From contig NC_079491.1 in assembly GCF_020520425.1 (NCBI RefSeq), positions 8,729,143 to 8,793,142 of the forward strand: a stretch of 64,000 bases of DNA, read 5' to 3'. The stretch comes from Spinacia oleracea (Eukaryota; Streptophyta; Magnoliopsida; Caryophyllales; Amaranthaceae). A program made the position numbers and the translations under genes. The notes under the pieces are model-generated. The model was not told the DNA's origin, ran no database searches, and was given only the letters and a program-made list of their open reading frames with translations. Positions within the stretch are counted from its first letter, which is position 1. The number at the start of each line of letters is the position of its first letter. Of this stretch, positions 45,701 through 57,377 are shown piece by piece.

Positions 45701-48700
45701 AAAACAAGAGGGGAAGGGAAGCTTCATAAAGATGGGAAGTTTAGAGTAGATTTTCCACATGAGCTTGTAGGAAATGGGAAGAAATTGAAGGAAGAATTTT
45801 ATGCACAACTTTACGGTGCATCGGATATACCATGCCCTGCTCAAAGTTGGCCTTTGTTTCTGAATCTGATGGGAAACCCACATTTAGCCCAATTGGAAAA
45901 CTGAAATTCTCACCAATAACCTGCACATTTGCCTTCTTGTGGCCTTACTTCAAGTATCTGCCTTTTCACAAGAAGTCTTTCTCAAAGTGGCCATTCACCT
46001 TCCCTAAGGTTCCCTGCCCTCCATTTTTCAGGAAATATTTTTCAAGAACCATTCTTCTCCATCCAGAAATTCAAGAAATTGTTCCAACATTTCCCCATAT
46101 ACAAGGAGCATCACCTTTGAGTACTGGAGTGAATATAAGTCATTATTGTTTTTTCTGTTTCGTTCCTAGTACTTGTACCATGTTCCGGCTACAGCATATA
46201 TATCTTTTGTTCCATCTGTTTTTTGCCAATGAAATTTGTTTGTGATATTATTTGTTGGAATTCGTTTTGTGCTCAAAGATGAATTTTGATCATTGAGTAA
46301 AGCTTCAGTACTTAGTTTTTTTTTTTTTTATGTCTCTTTTATTCAAATTTATCCCAAGCAAACAATTAGTGAGAAATGATTGTATGCGTTGTAGCAACTA
46401 GCAAGAGATCCTAAAAGAGGATGGTAAGTCTGGACATGTCCTGATGTCAAAACACAGGGTTTTTTCCATATAAAAAAGGCGAGTTTGATCCAAGACAGTT
46501 AATAATGTTAGTGTGGATCGAACAATAATATGCTCAAGCTCAACAAGTTAAAACATTCAGTAGAAAAGCGCTATTACCTGATACCAGATGACGGTGAATA
46601 ATAAGGGGATAAAAATGACTAAAACTTGCCAGGCCACAGTAGACATCACAGCAATGATTCCCAGAAGTTGGATGGAGTGGAAGACGAGGTTTCCTAGTAA
46701 GGATGGAATTTCCGTCTCCACAGCAGTTTGATCTGTTGAACACTAAACGGGAGGAAGTGGATCGAATCAGTTAGTAAATAAAAAGATTGAACAACCAAAT
46801 ACTCTGACGATTAAGGCTTTGTTCTCTTCACCTTAGACCAAACAAGAAAAATCAGACCAGATTAGACCACAAAAAACAAAAAACACTCACAGAAACATTC
46901 AGATCATACCCCAGAAACTAGAAAAATAAGACCAGGTAAGGTGAAGAGAACAAGGCCTAATAGTCATTAGTTGAGTATGGGTACATGAATGATCACTTAC
47001 TCTGGTGAGAATCCTTCCAGTAGGCGTAGCATCAAAAAAGGACATAGGAGCATGGAAGATTCTTTGAAGCATATTTCCAAAGAGTATGGTAGCAGTTTTA
47101 TATCCTGTGACTAGAGTAAGAATGTCTCCAATAATGATTAACAAGCATATACCAATAGCCAAGGATGTATAGACAATCATAAACGTCGACCCACTAACAG
47201 TAGGTCTGACAGCCTCTGATGAAGGAGCTGCCCATGTTAACCAGTAGTTGCTTCCAATCTGGAGAATTTGTAAGAGAATTTGGGCCAGAATTGTAAGAAG
47301 CACCAGAGCTCCTCCACATACAGTTGTAATGTACTTCCAGTAGACCGGAAAACCAACACTACCTATCTCTCTTTCTTCATCTTTTACGAGCTGTGCTGCA
47401 GGTGGCGAACCAGCAGCAACACCTCCGTCATTTGCTGCTGCAGCTTCATGACTTCCAGCAGCAGCATCTGCAGGAACTGATGTTGTCATGGTATTGGAAT
47501 TGAGTGTCGAGAGAGCTGTATTTTGTGCGCCTACAAGTTGCATTAAATCTGACCCTTGAAACAGAATGTCATCATACTTTCCAACTTGTGAAATCCTTCC
47601 GTTTTTCATGACCTTGCAAGAAATTACTTAGGTTATTAGGTGACATAAGATGAGCATAAGTTAAATTGTTCCAGGTATATCAAGTTAAATGATGAGAGTA
47701 TTCATTGGTGGCAAAATCTAGCTTAGCTCATCACTTTCATCGGGAAAAGAGATTGAGCATATATTGGTGATATATGCCTTACATCTGTTTTATTTGGAGT
47801 TATATCACTAGCTTAGGTTATACAACTAACTTATAACCCATAGAGTGTTTCTGCTAGTATTCATATATCAAATATATATATATATCTCCATCCAGGATTA
47901 ATAATCATGTTTACGAAAATAATGTTGCTTTATACTTGTAAAATGTCACAATGTCGATTATCACTACTTAAAAAAAGTGCTAGAGATATCAATGATAGAA
48001 TTACACATGCAACAATTAATTAAGGAGCAAATTGTTTGTATTTCTAATATCATACCTTTAGAAATATCTCTAATTTCAAGCTAAGTTCCCCCTCAAAAAA
48101 ATACTTTTATTTTAAGTATATACGAAATATTTGAGAAAATACACGGCAAACCTATATCGAATGAAGGGAGTATTTTAATTTTTTTTGATGCAAGCTCGAA
48201 AGGATATATTAAAGGAAAATTAACATTATTAATCTCAAATATGGGTGGTCTTCCAATATTAATCCCAATTAACGCTTATTCCAGATTAATCCTAATTATG
48301 TGCTTCCCCTTCTTTAAACAGTTTAGGGTTAACAGGTTACCTCTAAAACCGGTCACCTACAATTTTCCCTCCTTCCTTCAGTAAATGCGTACCTCTCTCT
48401 CCTCTGTCATTTTTGTTTCTTACTTTCTCATTTTTGCTTACCTTTCTTTCCAGTCTATGTTCAGGCACTTGTAACCGCCTATCACCTATTGATAGTCTTT
48501 GGTTTTAAAATGTCAGGAATTTAATCATCTGACACCTAATGTGAGGGATTTTGAAGACGGTTACCCAACACTTGGATATAGATCTCCGATATATGGAAAA
48601 TTCATCTTGGGGTTTACAATGATTTATTTCTTGGTTCTACTAACTCCTCCACCCTGGTGAACCTGGGAGGGTTTGGGTGCTGTGAAGACCTGGCCTGTTT

Positions 48701-51700
48701 ACTGTGAGTATTATGGTCAAAATGATGCTCATTTAAGAACTGAACTTAGTTATGGTTAATTTAGCTTCTTTGGCAATGATATCAGTGTTTCTGGATTGTT
48801 ATGGGGCACTTTGACAGCGTGTTGAATATAGTTGAGGGTTGAGTTCAAATGTTAGTCTGAGGTACTCTTGAAGCAGTGTTGAAAAAAGCGCAAAGTGCAC
48901 TAAAGCGATATGAGTCCTAGAGCTTAAGCGTAAAGCGCAAGCGCAAAGCGCGAGCTTCATCGAAGTGAAGCGCACTTTTTAAGAATTCAAGATTTCTTTA
49001 CCATTATGGATATATATCTTACTAAAATAACCACAAAAACACATAAACATCATATTTTCTTCCCTAGTGCTCCTTGTTTTAACAAAATAAAGCATATAAC
49101 ATAGTGTTTATCATGTAATATCCACTAGGAAACAAATATACTTCTATTTTCAAAAGAATATGTCATCTTCTTTTTTCTTTTCTTTTGGACTCTTTGCCCA
49201 CTTTCTATTGTTAAGGATTAATAGGCTGTGGTCCAATAGACAATAACAACATATAAAAAAAACTTTTAACGTGATTTTTTTTTTAAAAAGAAGATTTTCA
49301 ATGAAGCTCAAAAAAGCGCGCTTCTTAAGCTTTTTGCGCTTCATAAGCTTAAGTGCGCTTCGGTGCGCTTTTTCACAAACTCTTTGCTCAGACCTAATTA
49401 AGCCCTCTGAGCTTCGAGCTTCAGCGCTTAAGCGCGCTTTTTTAAACACTGTCTTGAAGCTACAGTAAACTTCCTCACAGGGCCCAATAAACAGCTAGGA
49501 ACTAACAGAATTCACGGCAAAATTGACAGCTTGCTATTGAGCAACGCTTGGGAACAGTCAATTGTTTATTTCTTACTTAGAGGTTGTTTGATCATAAGTT
49601 CATAACCCTGGAATTTGTTAATTGTCAGTCGACAACGCTTCCTGGTAAATTCCCATTTTGGTACTTTAATGTGCGTCTTAAGGTCCTGGTTTTCTGGGTA
49701 GGGTTAAGGATGTATGGATCAGTGTGGCAAGAACTAGGATGTTTCAATTAGTCCCTAAGTTGAAAGATGTAATAACTATGCTGAAATCTTACAAGAAGGA
49801 GCACTTCTCTGATATTCAAAGTCAAGCTAATAATGATTACTGTAAATATAGATATATATTGCATCAGTATAGAGCTTTATCTTTGTTTGGGGAAGTTTTC
49901 TGAGGCAGAGATATAAGATTGAGTGGTTAAGAGAAGGGAATCCGAAATACCCGTTACTTTCATGCTATTCTTAAACTCAGAAAGAAATATAGGCAAATTT
50001 CAACAATTTATTATGATCCATTGATCCGGTTAATAAATCATTAACCCCAACTCATCCCTCATGCTTTTATTGAGTGTTACAAAAGCTCGCTTGGTGAGGC
50101 AGGGTAAATCATTAACCCCAAGGTATCCCTCATTAACCCTGCTAGGCTGCTGTGAATGTGTATTTGGTGAGGCAGGGTAAAGAAACTTCTTAACCCCTCC
50201 CTTTTTGCTGGTGAGGTTAAGTAAACAATCTTCTCAACTCTAGAAAATAAGAGGCCAGGGGTGGATGGATTTGGTAGTCAATTCTAAAAGGAGTGTTGGC
50301 AAACTGTTGGTGAGGATGTTGTGGTGACATTTGACAACCTTCCCAGTCTCCATATTTCAATGAAGTGGTATAAGGAAGGTCGGAAGGAGAAGGAAGGAGA
50401 ATGCAGCAAAATAGAGGAATAAGGAAGGAAAAATCTGAAATGGAAGAAGAAGAGAAGTTCGAAAATTTCACAGTAAGAATGAAGAAGAAGAACAATGGGG
50501 TGGGACCCACAATTAATGAGGTTTACCGGTTAAAACAGGTTTTTAAATTTTAAAGATTGTTTAAAGAAGGGGAAGCACATAATTAGGATTAATCTGGAAT
50601 AATTCATTAATTGGAATTAATATTGGAAGACCACTCATAGTTGGGATTAATAATGTTAATTTTTCCTATATTAAAAGATAGAATTAAAGTTTACAAGATA
50701 AGTTCAAGGCGGCTTATCCTCCAATAATACATCCGCAACAAACCCCATGGGTTGTTCAAAAATAGCTAATGTATAATCTGTAATATTTAATTTGGTTACT
50801 GCATATATTACTCATAACTTTTTAGTATAATTGCACAACTGTACAAGTGCGTGCTTGTTCATATCAACTTATAGTTGATAATTATGGATAATTTTTCGTT
50901 TTTGTGTCAAATTTTAATTTAACCTAAATAGTGCAGTAGATATGAATTATGTCAATTTAACAAGTCTATTACGGACTATATAGACTTATCCAAGTACAAC
51001 ATATCATATAACTTTAGAAATCTCCTATTCTATCAAAATTAACAAAATGTGACTAAGAGTCATTGAAACCTTCCATATAGTTGAAAAATGTATAGATGAA
51101 GTCAAAGTGCCAAACAATTAGTTTGCAAGTTCTCTTCAATAGATCAACCATGCACCATGTTCATAAATCATAATAGTGTGGAAGACATGAAATGATGCAC
51201 AATTAGATTGTATTACTGAACTTACCACAATTAGATCAGCAGCGTTTAAGAACTCGACTTGATGAGTAACATAAATAACAGTTTTTCTGCTCAGTAGACC
51301 AAGCAAAACTTCCTGTCACCCAAAATCAAAGATCAATATAAACATCAGTTATTCTGCTAGAACACAATACAAGTCAAATGGGATGCCATTACCTTGAATA
51401 AATGGGAGCCTGTGTGAGCATCAAGAGCACTAAAAGGGTCATCAAATAAATAGATATCTGCATCATGGTAGAGAGCGCGAGCTATTTGTATCCTTTGTTT
51501 TTGTCCACCACTTAAGTTGATACCTTTCTCACCAATAACAGTTTGATCGCCAAATGAGAGTATATCGAGGTCCTCCTTGAGACAACAAGCTTCGAGTACT
51601 TGATCATATCTTTCTTGATCCATGTTCTTCCCAAATAGAATATTCTCTCGAACTGTACTACTCTGTATCCAAGGTGACTGAGCAACATAGGCCTTTGTTC

Positions 51701-53691
51701 CACACAACCTGACTGCCCCTGAGATCTTCGGCATTTCACCCAGAATGCAAGATAACAAGCTCGACTTTCCTGCACCTACAGTACCACATATGCCAACCTT
51801 CATCCCATGAGAAACTTCGAAGTTTATGTCTTTTAATACTAATGTAGTAGTAGGCAAAGAAATATCATCCCAAGTGAAGTTCCCATCAACAATATCAACT
51901 GCTGTATCAGAACTACCTAATGGAAGCTTTTGTATGACATCGTCTTGGATCTCATCAACGGAAAGGAAAGAGGCAATTCTGCCAAGGGAAACCTTGGCTT
52001 GGATTAGCACAGACAGTGTGTCAGGGAGGAGGAAGATTGGCTCTCGAAGGACACGAAAGGTTGCAAGTGCAGATAGAATCTTCCCCATTTCAAGTGGGAT
52101 ACCCATGTATATACAAGAACCAAAAGCAACCAGAGCCACACATGTTGGACCAACTCCAAAGAAAAACTCCATAACCGCGGTACTAAACATACGTTTCTTT
52201 AACCATTGCATTTCAACCTTTCTGAGCTGAACAATCTTTGACAGAAAACTCAATTCCCATCCCTGGAATTTAAGAACCCTCATATTCCTCAGAGTTTCCA
52301 TAGTCACTTTCATTCTGTTGTCCTTAGACTCCATTAGTCTTGTTTGACATTTATCTTGCCAGGCAACAAAAACAGAATTTGATAACATAAAAACTACTGT
52401 CACAACGAAAGCACCAACAGATGCAAAGAACCCCAAATTCCTGTATAATAACAGCAAGGCCAAACCAATTTGCAAAAAGATTAACCATATATCATGCATG
52501 TACACAGTGAAACTCCGAATTGCCTCCACATCAACAGCCACAGCATTGATAAGTTCTCCTCCACTACCACCACTAGCTTGGCCCTCGCCGCCTTGCAATT
52601 GCGATGAGGACCAACAGGGAAGTCTTAAACTCTTGTTGTAGAGCATTACTGTTGTCACTGCACGGAACCTAATTCCAACATGTTGCAATATAAAGATCCA
52701 ATGTCTCCATATAAAACCCTCAAGATAAGTCGCAGAACAGAAGATCAAAGCAAGAATATAGCCTTGATATTCGAAACTTTCTATCCCATTAAGACATTGA
52801 ACAAAACTGTCAATGAGATATGGAACAACATAACGAGCTAATGTGCATGCGATCCCCAAAAAAGCCGTCCAAATAATTTCTTTCCAAGCTAACAAGAAAT
52901 ACGCCTTGGCAAGACCATATTCAGTAGTAACAACAACATTATCATCGTGATTAAGGAGCCTATTTTGGAACAAGGGAAATGCTCGAAATACACTATTAGA
53001 AATGCCTAGTTGAGGGATGTCGTCGAGGTCTAAAGTTGATTTCTCAACCCCCAATGCAAGTAAAGGAGTTAACCAAGAGAAAGTAAGACGACTCAAAAGA
53101 CTAGCACTTTCATAAGGAGTCGCGGTATAATTAGAACCTCCGGCGGCCGCCTTAGCCGCCTTATTATTAGTATGCTCTAAAAGTGGTTCTTCAAGATTAG
53201 GGATATCTTGGCTCACACTTTCCAAGGTTCCTACACAACATACCAAAGGCAATGAACATATAAAAAACTCATCAAATACATAAAGTTCCGCCCAGAAAGC
53301 ATATCAAGGGGTATTTTCGTTAATAAATTATCAAAATATATTGTACCGATATTAAGCATAAAGTGTTTTTATAATTAAAAAAATCTACATTTTTCTATTC
53401 TTTTTAAATATCAATTAGACTATATATTCAAATTTTAGATTGTACGTAATTCATTTTATATTTACAATAGCATATTTAACCGCTAGGAGATTGTTTAGAA
53501 ATTTCTCAAATACATACAGATAAAATCAATTAATTAAGTGGCGGAAGAGCATAATTTGGAATCGAAATTAAGTTATTCATGATTTAACACATTTAATCAA
53601 GACTGGTCACATGAATTTCAAATAAACATCACAAATTAAAAAAAAAAAAAAAAAAAATCAAAAAGAAATCGAGACAAATACCTTGGGCCAT
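42748..53691 (-). CDS. ABCC transporter B (MRP family, no TMD0)
   Basis: Ten exons on the minus strand: 53,691-53,682, 53,230-51,393, 51,312-51,226, 47,612-47,001, 46,742-46,578, 44,624-44,333, 44,199-43,679, 43,364-43,301, 43,212-42,973 and 42,863-42,748; phases join to 1314 aa. Exons 3 and 5-9 have exactly the lengths of ABCC-A (87, 165, 292, 521, 64, 240). NBD1: [32 protein letters not shown]2: [32 protein letters not shown]. It should be an ATP-driven exporter of organic anions or conjugates. The gene spans 10.9 kb because introns 3, 4, 5 and 7 carry insertions; the longest is intron 3 (3.6 kb). The donor of intron 7 (GAG|GTTCGT) is weaker than in A. No coding damage is seen. Confidence 0.9.
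43447..43621. mobile_element. Fold-back MITE in ABCC-B intron 7
   Basis: Outer ends GGCATGCCAT / ATGGCATGCC are inverted, with TTA on both sides (43,444-43,446 and 43,622-43,624). In the middle ACTTTGGCGCCAAAATCAGA and its complement form a perfect hairpin with a loop of about 17 nt. The 175-bp element is non-coding; TTA suggests Harbinger-like origin. Confidence 0.75.
45425..46245 (+). pseudogene. Pollen Ole e 1-like extensin-family pseudogene in ABCC-B intron 5
   Basis: Antisense to its host gene. Exon 1 starts [20 protein letters not shown] (signal peptide) and continues [17 protein letters not shown], the cysteine motif of the Ole e 1 domain. After an 87-bp intron (donor at about 45,570, acceptor at about 45,656) exon 2 reads [40 protein letters not shown] and [15 protein letters not shown]. 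Then, in another frame, [17 protein letters not shown] and [10 protein letters not shown] follow, with a degraded proline/phenylalanine tail. At least two frame changes (about 45,555 and 45,840) break it. Because the intron is kept, it arrived by DNA duplication, not retroposition. The family makes secreted cell-wall proteins. Confidence 0.8.
46815..46957. mobile_element. Small MITE in ABCC-B intron 4
   Basis: GGCTTTGTTCTCTTCACCTTA at the left pairs with TAAGGTGAAGAGAACAAGGCC at the right; TAA at 46,812-46,814 and 46,958-46,960. At 143 bp with well-matched arms it looks young. The 3-bp duplication fits Harbinger/Tourist. Confidence 0.85.
48874..49451. mobile_element. hAT-type MITE with 8-bp target duplication, nested
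   Basis: Ends CAGTGTTGAAAAAAGCGC and, on the complement, CAGTGTTTAAAAAAGCGC. The 8-bp duplication TCTTGAAG is perfect at 48,866-48,873 and 49,452-49,459. The 578-bp element has long subterminal runs of AAGCGC / GCGCTT in both orientations. TIR and duplication length are typical of hAT. It lies inside the Mutator-like element, so it came later. Confidence 0.92.
49690..50020 (+). mobile_element. L1-type LINE remnant inside the Mutator-like element
   Basis: Reads [40 protein letters not shown] and, after frame changes, [19 protein letters not shown], the region between endonuclease and reverse transcriptase of plant L1 elements (the NTxYFHA..K.R motif). No RT core follows. It was either captured by the element or inserted into it. 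Confidence 0.65.
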
Positions 53692-53826
53692 TGTTGGTAG
53701 TTAATTGTGTTGGTATGATTAATGATGATTAAGCTATGATGATTAAGCCATGAAGTTCTAGAGTTACCGTAGTGTTCTTGACAAATATTAAGAGAGCCCT
53801 GGTGTTAAAATCGGTCCGACAGATAG

Positions 53827-53834
53827 TTTATATA
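53827..53834 (-). promoter_or_regulatory. Putative TATA box of ABCC-B
   Basis: On the minus strand TATATAAA stands about 136 bp upstream of the ATG at 53,691. Confidence 0.45.
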
Positions 53835-53970
53835 CAAAATAGGAAATCAAGATACACAAGGAAACTAAATCACCAAGATGTATTTATACGAATAATATTA
53901 ATTCCAATAATATACGAAGTATCTCCCAAATAGGCAACTTGTGCAAAATCACAAATTTCAAAACTCAAAT

Positions 53971-54285
53971 TCAAGCGTTCGAACTTCCAACCCTTAAATT
54001 GTAGCTGTAATGGCCTAAAAAATCAGAACGAAGAGAATGGAGTTTTACTTCAATTACCTTTGCCGAGCCATGGAATTCGGTTATTAGAGTTCGCCAAGCC
54101 TCCTTCGATGTTTTTCCAGAGGCAATTCGTGAGTCACTCACTGATTGCTCCAGATCTTCAATAATTTCCCATAGCTCTTGCGATTTGAGGAGGGTTTTCA
54201 TGTTGATTGACCAAAACTCATCAAAAACTGGAATTAGTGGCTGGGAATTGGTGGAAATTCCGTTTGTTGCCATGCTTTCGCTCAA
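53971..54285 (-). mobile_element. Ty1/copia gag fossil fragment
   Basis: The minus-strand text contains QPLIPVFDEFWSINMKTLLK, SQELWEIIED and TSKEAWRTLITEFHGSAKV, the N-terminal gag (UBN2-type) signature of copia LTR retrotransposons. No LTRs, protease, integrase or reverse transcriptase lie nearby. It is a short, broken, presumably old remnant. Confidence 0.75.
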
Positions 54286-54465
54286 TTGTGGTATTGATTA
54301 CTCACTCACCCCAAAGAAGCTCTCAATACAAACAATGGCTTATGACTGCGGTCTGCCGTGCCGGCTTGTTTCTCTCACAGTCTCTCCCACTTTACACTTT
54401 TTTCTTTTCTTTTTTTTTTTTTTTTTGAAAGAGAGAAAGAAGCTGCGGTTTTTTTCCGGTAATTT

Positions 54466-54640
54466 TTTTGTAAGACCGCTGCTTAACTAATTGGTTTTAT
54501 TGCTTAACTAATTAGTTTTAGTGCTTGACTAATCATTTTCAGTTCTTAACTAATTAATGTCACTGTTTAACTAATTGATATCATTGCTTAATTTATATGA
54601 CACTAAAACGGTCTTTTGTGTAAGACCGCCTTATATAATA
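54466..54640. mobile_element. Non-coding element with TTAACTAATTAGTT array, second copy
   Basis: GTAAGACCGC at the left and, on the complement, GGCGGTCTTACAC at the right enclose five to six TTAACTAATTRRT units, as in the element at 4510-4775. Inverted ends around an internal array suggest a MITE. Confidence 0.6.
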
Positions 54641-54898
54641 CTATTTTTGGAGTAGTTATAAAGTGAAGTAGTTTGTATCTTTTTTTTGGGTACTCTCTCA
54701 AAAAATAAAAAGGTGATACGGAAAATCCAAGACTGTGTTTGATTAATGAAAAGAAAGTGGACAAAGAAATGTGAGCGATTTTCTTCAATATTGCTTAAAG
54801 TTGTAATAATATTTAAAATACTCCACTTTATAACTTATTTTTCATTATACCGTGCACGTCAGCTAGGTAACCAAAAAACTATGTTTTCTCTCCAGTTC

Positions 54899-55026
54899 TT
54901 GAACCGCCAATTCGATTGGCGGTTTGGTTTAAGGAGAAACCGCCATTTGAATTGGTAGTTTAATTGGCTAAACCGCCAACTCAAATGGCGGTTTCACCTT
55001 AAACCAACCCGCCATTTGAATTGGCG
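54899..55026. repeat. Cluster of CCGCCAATT / AATTGGCGG palindromes
   Basis: Five alternating copies of AACCGCCAATTCGATTGGCGG-like palindromes in 128 bp, able to form several hairpins. No gene is seen around it (54,650-55,250). Confidence 0.7.
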
Positions 55027-55250
55027 AAAAAATGGGCTGAAATATTCCTGCCAAACAGTAAACCTGCAAACAACTCCAAGACCTCCATCAACCTCTACAA
55101 ATCAACTCCAACAAACTCCACAAATCATACCAACCAACCAAATCATAACACTTGGGCAACAAAATAGAAACTTGCAAACAAAAAACGTTTCGTTACACAT
55201 GAGTTTCTAAAAGTTCCAAAAGTTCCAATACAAGCAAAAAGAACAAAAGA

Positions 55251-56355
55251 CTACACATAAGTTTCTAACGGCAATTGGCTCGGGACGATGACTATGAGAG
55301 TTATCTTCTTGTCGCCAGTAAGTGATAAGCTGCAAAGGAGGAGATGAAATAACTTGTGGTGTAGTAGGAGATGTAGTACGGCCATGAGGAGGAGTAAATG
55401 GTGGAGGGCGTGGAGGAGAAGGTGGTGGAGGGCGTAGAGGAGGAGTAAGTGAAGGAGGGCGTGGATGAGGAGATTGTGGAGGGCGTAGAGGAGGAGTAAG
55501 CGATGGAGGGTGTGGAGGAGGTGGGGGAGGTGTGCACGTGGTGGTCGAAAACCACGCCCTCGAGAAACATGATGAGTATGAGGACGCACCGATCGAGTGA
55601 TCTGTATACTATGTGAGGTGGAGGAGGTGTCGGGTGTAAACTGAGACGAGGCTAAATCATAATGTTGGAGGATATGGTCTTGCCCCACTCTTGATAAGGT
55701 GTCAATGCGAGATGAACACAAGTTGTGTAACGTAACACGAGTTTTTTTTAAAAAGGTCAAAGAGGGGGGTAGCTCTCGCGCAGAATCCACAGCTCGAGTG
55801 CATCTTGAGGCAAGATCAGCCAATGCATGTGACTACAAAAAGGAATGTGAAGCAACAATAAGTATTCAACATTAGTTATGAATATAAACATTATATATGA
55901 AAATGGAATAGGGATTATTTTACCAAAATAATATCAGAGAAAGACGGTTGATAATGAGTGGTGGGGGGTGATCGTGTAACGGGAGTAATGAGGAGTCTAG
56001 TGATACTACAATACCAATCCATATACTCCTTCATCCTCTCACGATGACCAGCAAAAGGAGTGCCTTGAACAATCTGACTTTCACGATCACGCCACTCCTC
56101 CACATATTTGCGATGCAACTCTTCAAATTTCTTGTTTTTATGTCGTCGATCCACATTATAAAGATTAACACTCGTGTCACACGCAATGGGAAGTGATTGT
56201 TCCAATCCATACTGGCGCATAACTAGATTTGGGTAGTGGTACTCAATAATGTCAAAGCAAATCAACGGTAAAACTGAGCGCCATATATCTCTATCACATC
56301 TACAAATCTCGGGTAGTAAACCAAGTACCGTCTCTGTATATGACTGCCAAGTCAT
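55251..56355 (-). pseudogene. 3' part of a plant-mobile-domain (PP7-long-form-like) gene
   Basis: Minus strand. The exon 56,355-55,924 begins right after an acceptor (TTGTAG) and reads MTWQSYTETVLGLLPEICR, IWRSVLPLICFDIIEYHYPN and MRQYGLEQSLP, the C-terminal part of the plant mobile domain also known from PP7-long-form-homolog and MAIN-like proteins. A GT-AG intron (55,923-55,833) leads to a tail ending in a low-complexity region (LLLYALHNLL-type) made by a minisatellite. The N-terminal half of the domain is missing, with repeats beginning at 56,395. Such genes are often spread by transposons. It is probably a displaced fragment. Confidence 0.65.
55385..55535. repeat. GGAGGGCGTGGAGGAGGAGT minisatellite
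   Basis: Four to five units of about 35 bp with the core GGAGGGCGTRGAGGAGGAG lie in the last exon of the plant-mobile-domain fragment and give its histidine/leucine-rich tail. Confidence 0.75.
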
Positions 56356-56394
56356 CTACAATAAGTAAAAAGTGAGTATTAATTAAACAATTTA

Positions 56395-56500
56395 GGTGAA
56401 TTTAGGCTATTTTAGGCGAATTTATGTTGTTTTAGGTGAATCGAGGCGATTTTAGCTGAATTTAGGCTATTTAGGTGGATTTAGGCTATTTTAGCCATGT
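56395..56500. repeat. Minisatellite of GAATTTAGGCTATTTTAGG type
   Basis: Five or so diverged units of about 20 bp (AGGTGAATTTAGGCTATTTT) follow directly upstream of the plant-mobile-domain exon. 56,500-56,846 shows nothing else. Confidence 0.8.
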
Positions 56501-56846
56501 ACTATGGGGTTGTTTGGTTGGAGAAGGGAAAAGGGAAAGAGAATGAAAAAGGGAGTCAAGGAGAATGGATGAAAACCCTTTGTTTAAGAATGGTGTTTTC
56601 TTTTAGTTAAAATGAGTCACTGCATCTTAAATTAGACCATCAAAATATACAACGTTAGTTTATGATGATATCATCAGCTTACACTCCATGTGGAACAAAA
56701 ATACAGCCATCCATGGCACAATCACTACTTGAAGATAGAGTTTCCAAAAAAGAAATGTCATTAGTAGATGAGATAAGACTAGACTTGCATGGGGGGTGAA
56801 TAAATAATACTACGTATAAATAATAAATACTTTGTAATCAATAATA

Positions 56847-57168
56847 CTCCCTCCGTCCCTTAATACTCGCACCGGTTTGACCAGTGCGAAATTTAAGACA
56901 TTTGAATTAACTTATTAATTTAATGGGTGTTAGTTGATAGTGGGGTATCTTTTTTTTAATATAGTTAGTGGGAAATGTGTAAGAGGTGAGGAGTGGTGAG
57001 TGGGGGTGTGAACTTTTAAATGATTTCTTTAGGGAATAGGGGTGTAGTGGGGTTAGTAAGAAAGTGTGAGAAATAATATAAGTATAAATTTCCATTTATA
57101 GAAATAGTGCAAGTATTAAGGGACGACCCGAAAAGGAAAGCGGTGCGAGTATTAAGTGACGAAGGGAG
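56847..57168. mobile_element. Stowaway-type MITE (family 4)
   Basis: Ends CTCCCTCCGTCCCTTAATAC and GTATTAAGTGACGAAGGGAG; TA at 56,845-56,846 and 57,169-57,170. The interior is nearly the same as that of the element at 9924-10,254. Confidence 0.9.
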
Positions 57169-57377
57169 TAATAAATAATAAATAATACGTAAAAATAATA
57201 TATAATAAATATTTAATATAATATTTAATATATAAAATATAAAATATAACAAATAACAAATAATAAATAATTATTAAAAAATAATAAATAAAATATTATG
57301 AACCATCTCTAAAGAAGCCTAGAAGACCTAGGTCCCTGGTTAGTGGTTAGTGGTTACTGAACCACAAGCTCAACTGG

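Larger units (their letters stand above)
48214..50666. mobile_element. Mutator-like element with 9-bp target duplication, in ABCC-B intron 3
   Basis: Left end GGAAAATTAACATTATTAAT and, inverted, right end GGAAAAATTAACATTATTAA. The TIRs match for about 110 bp, up to TGTGCTTCCCCTTCTTTAAA. The 9-bp direct repeat TATATTAAA at 48,205-48,213 and 50,667-50,675 is perfect and is the Mutator hallmark. At 2453 bp it holds no transposase but carries a hAT MITE and an L1-like coding remnant. It is non-autonomous. Confidence 0.9.
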
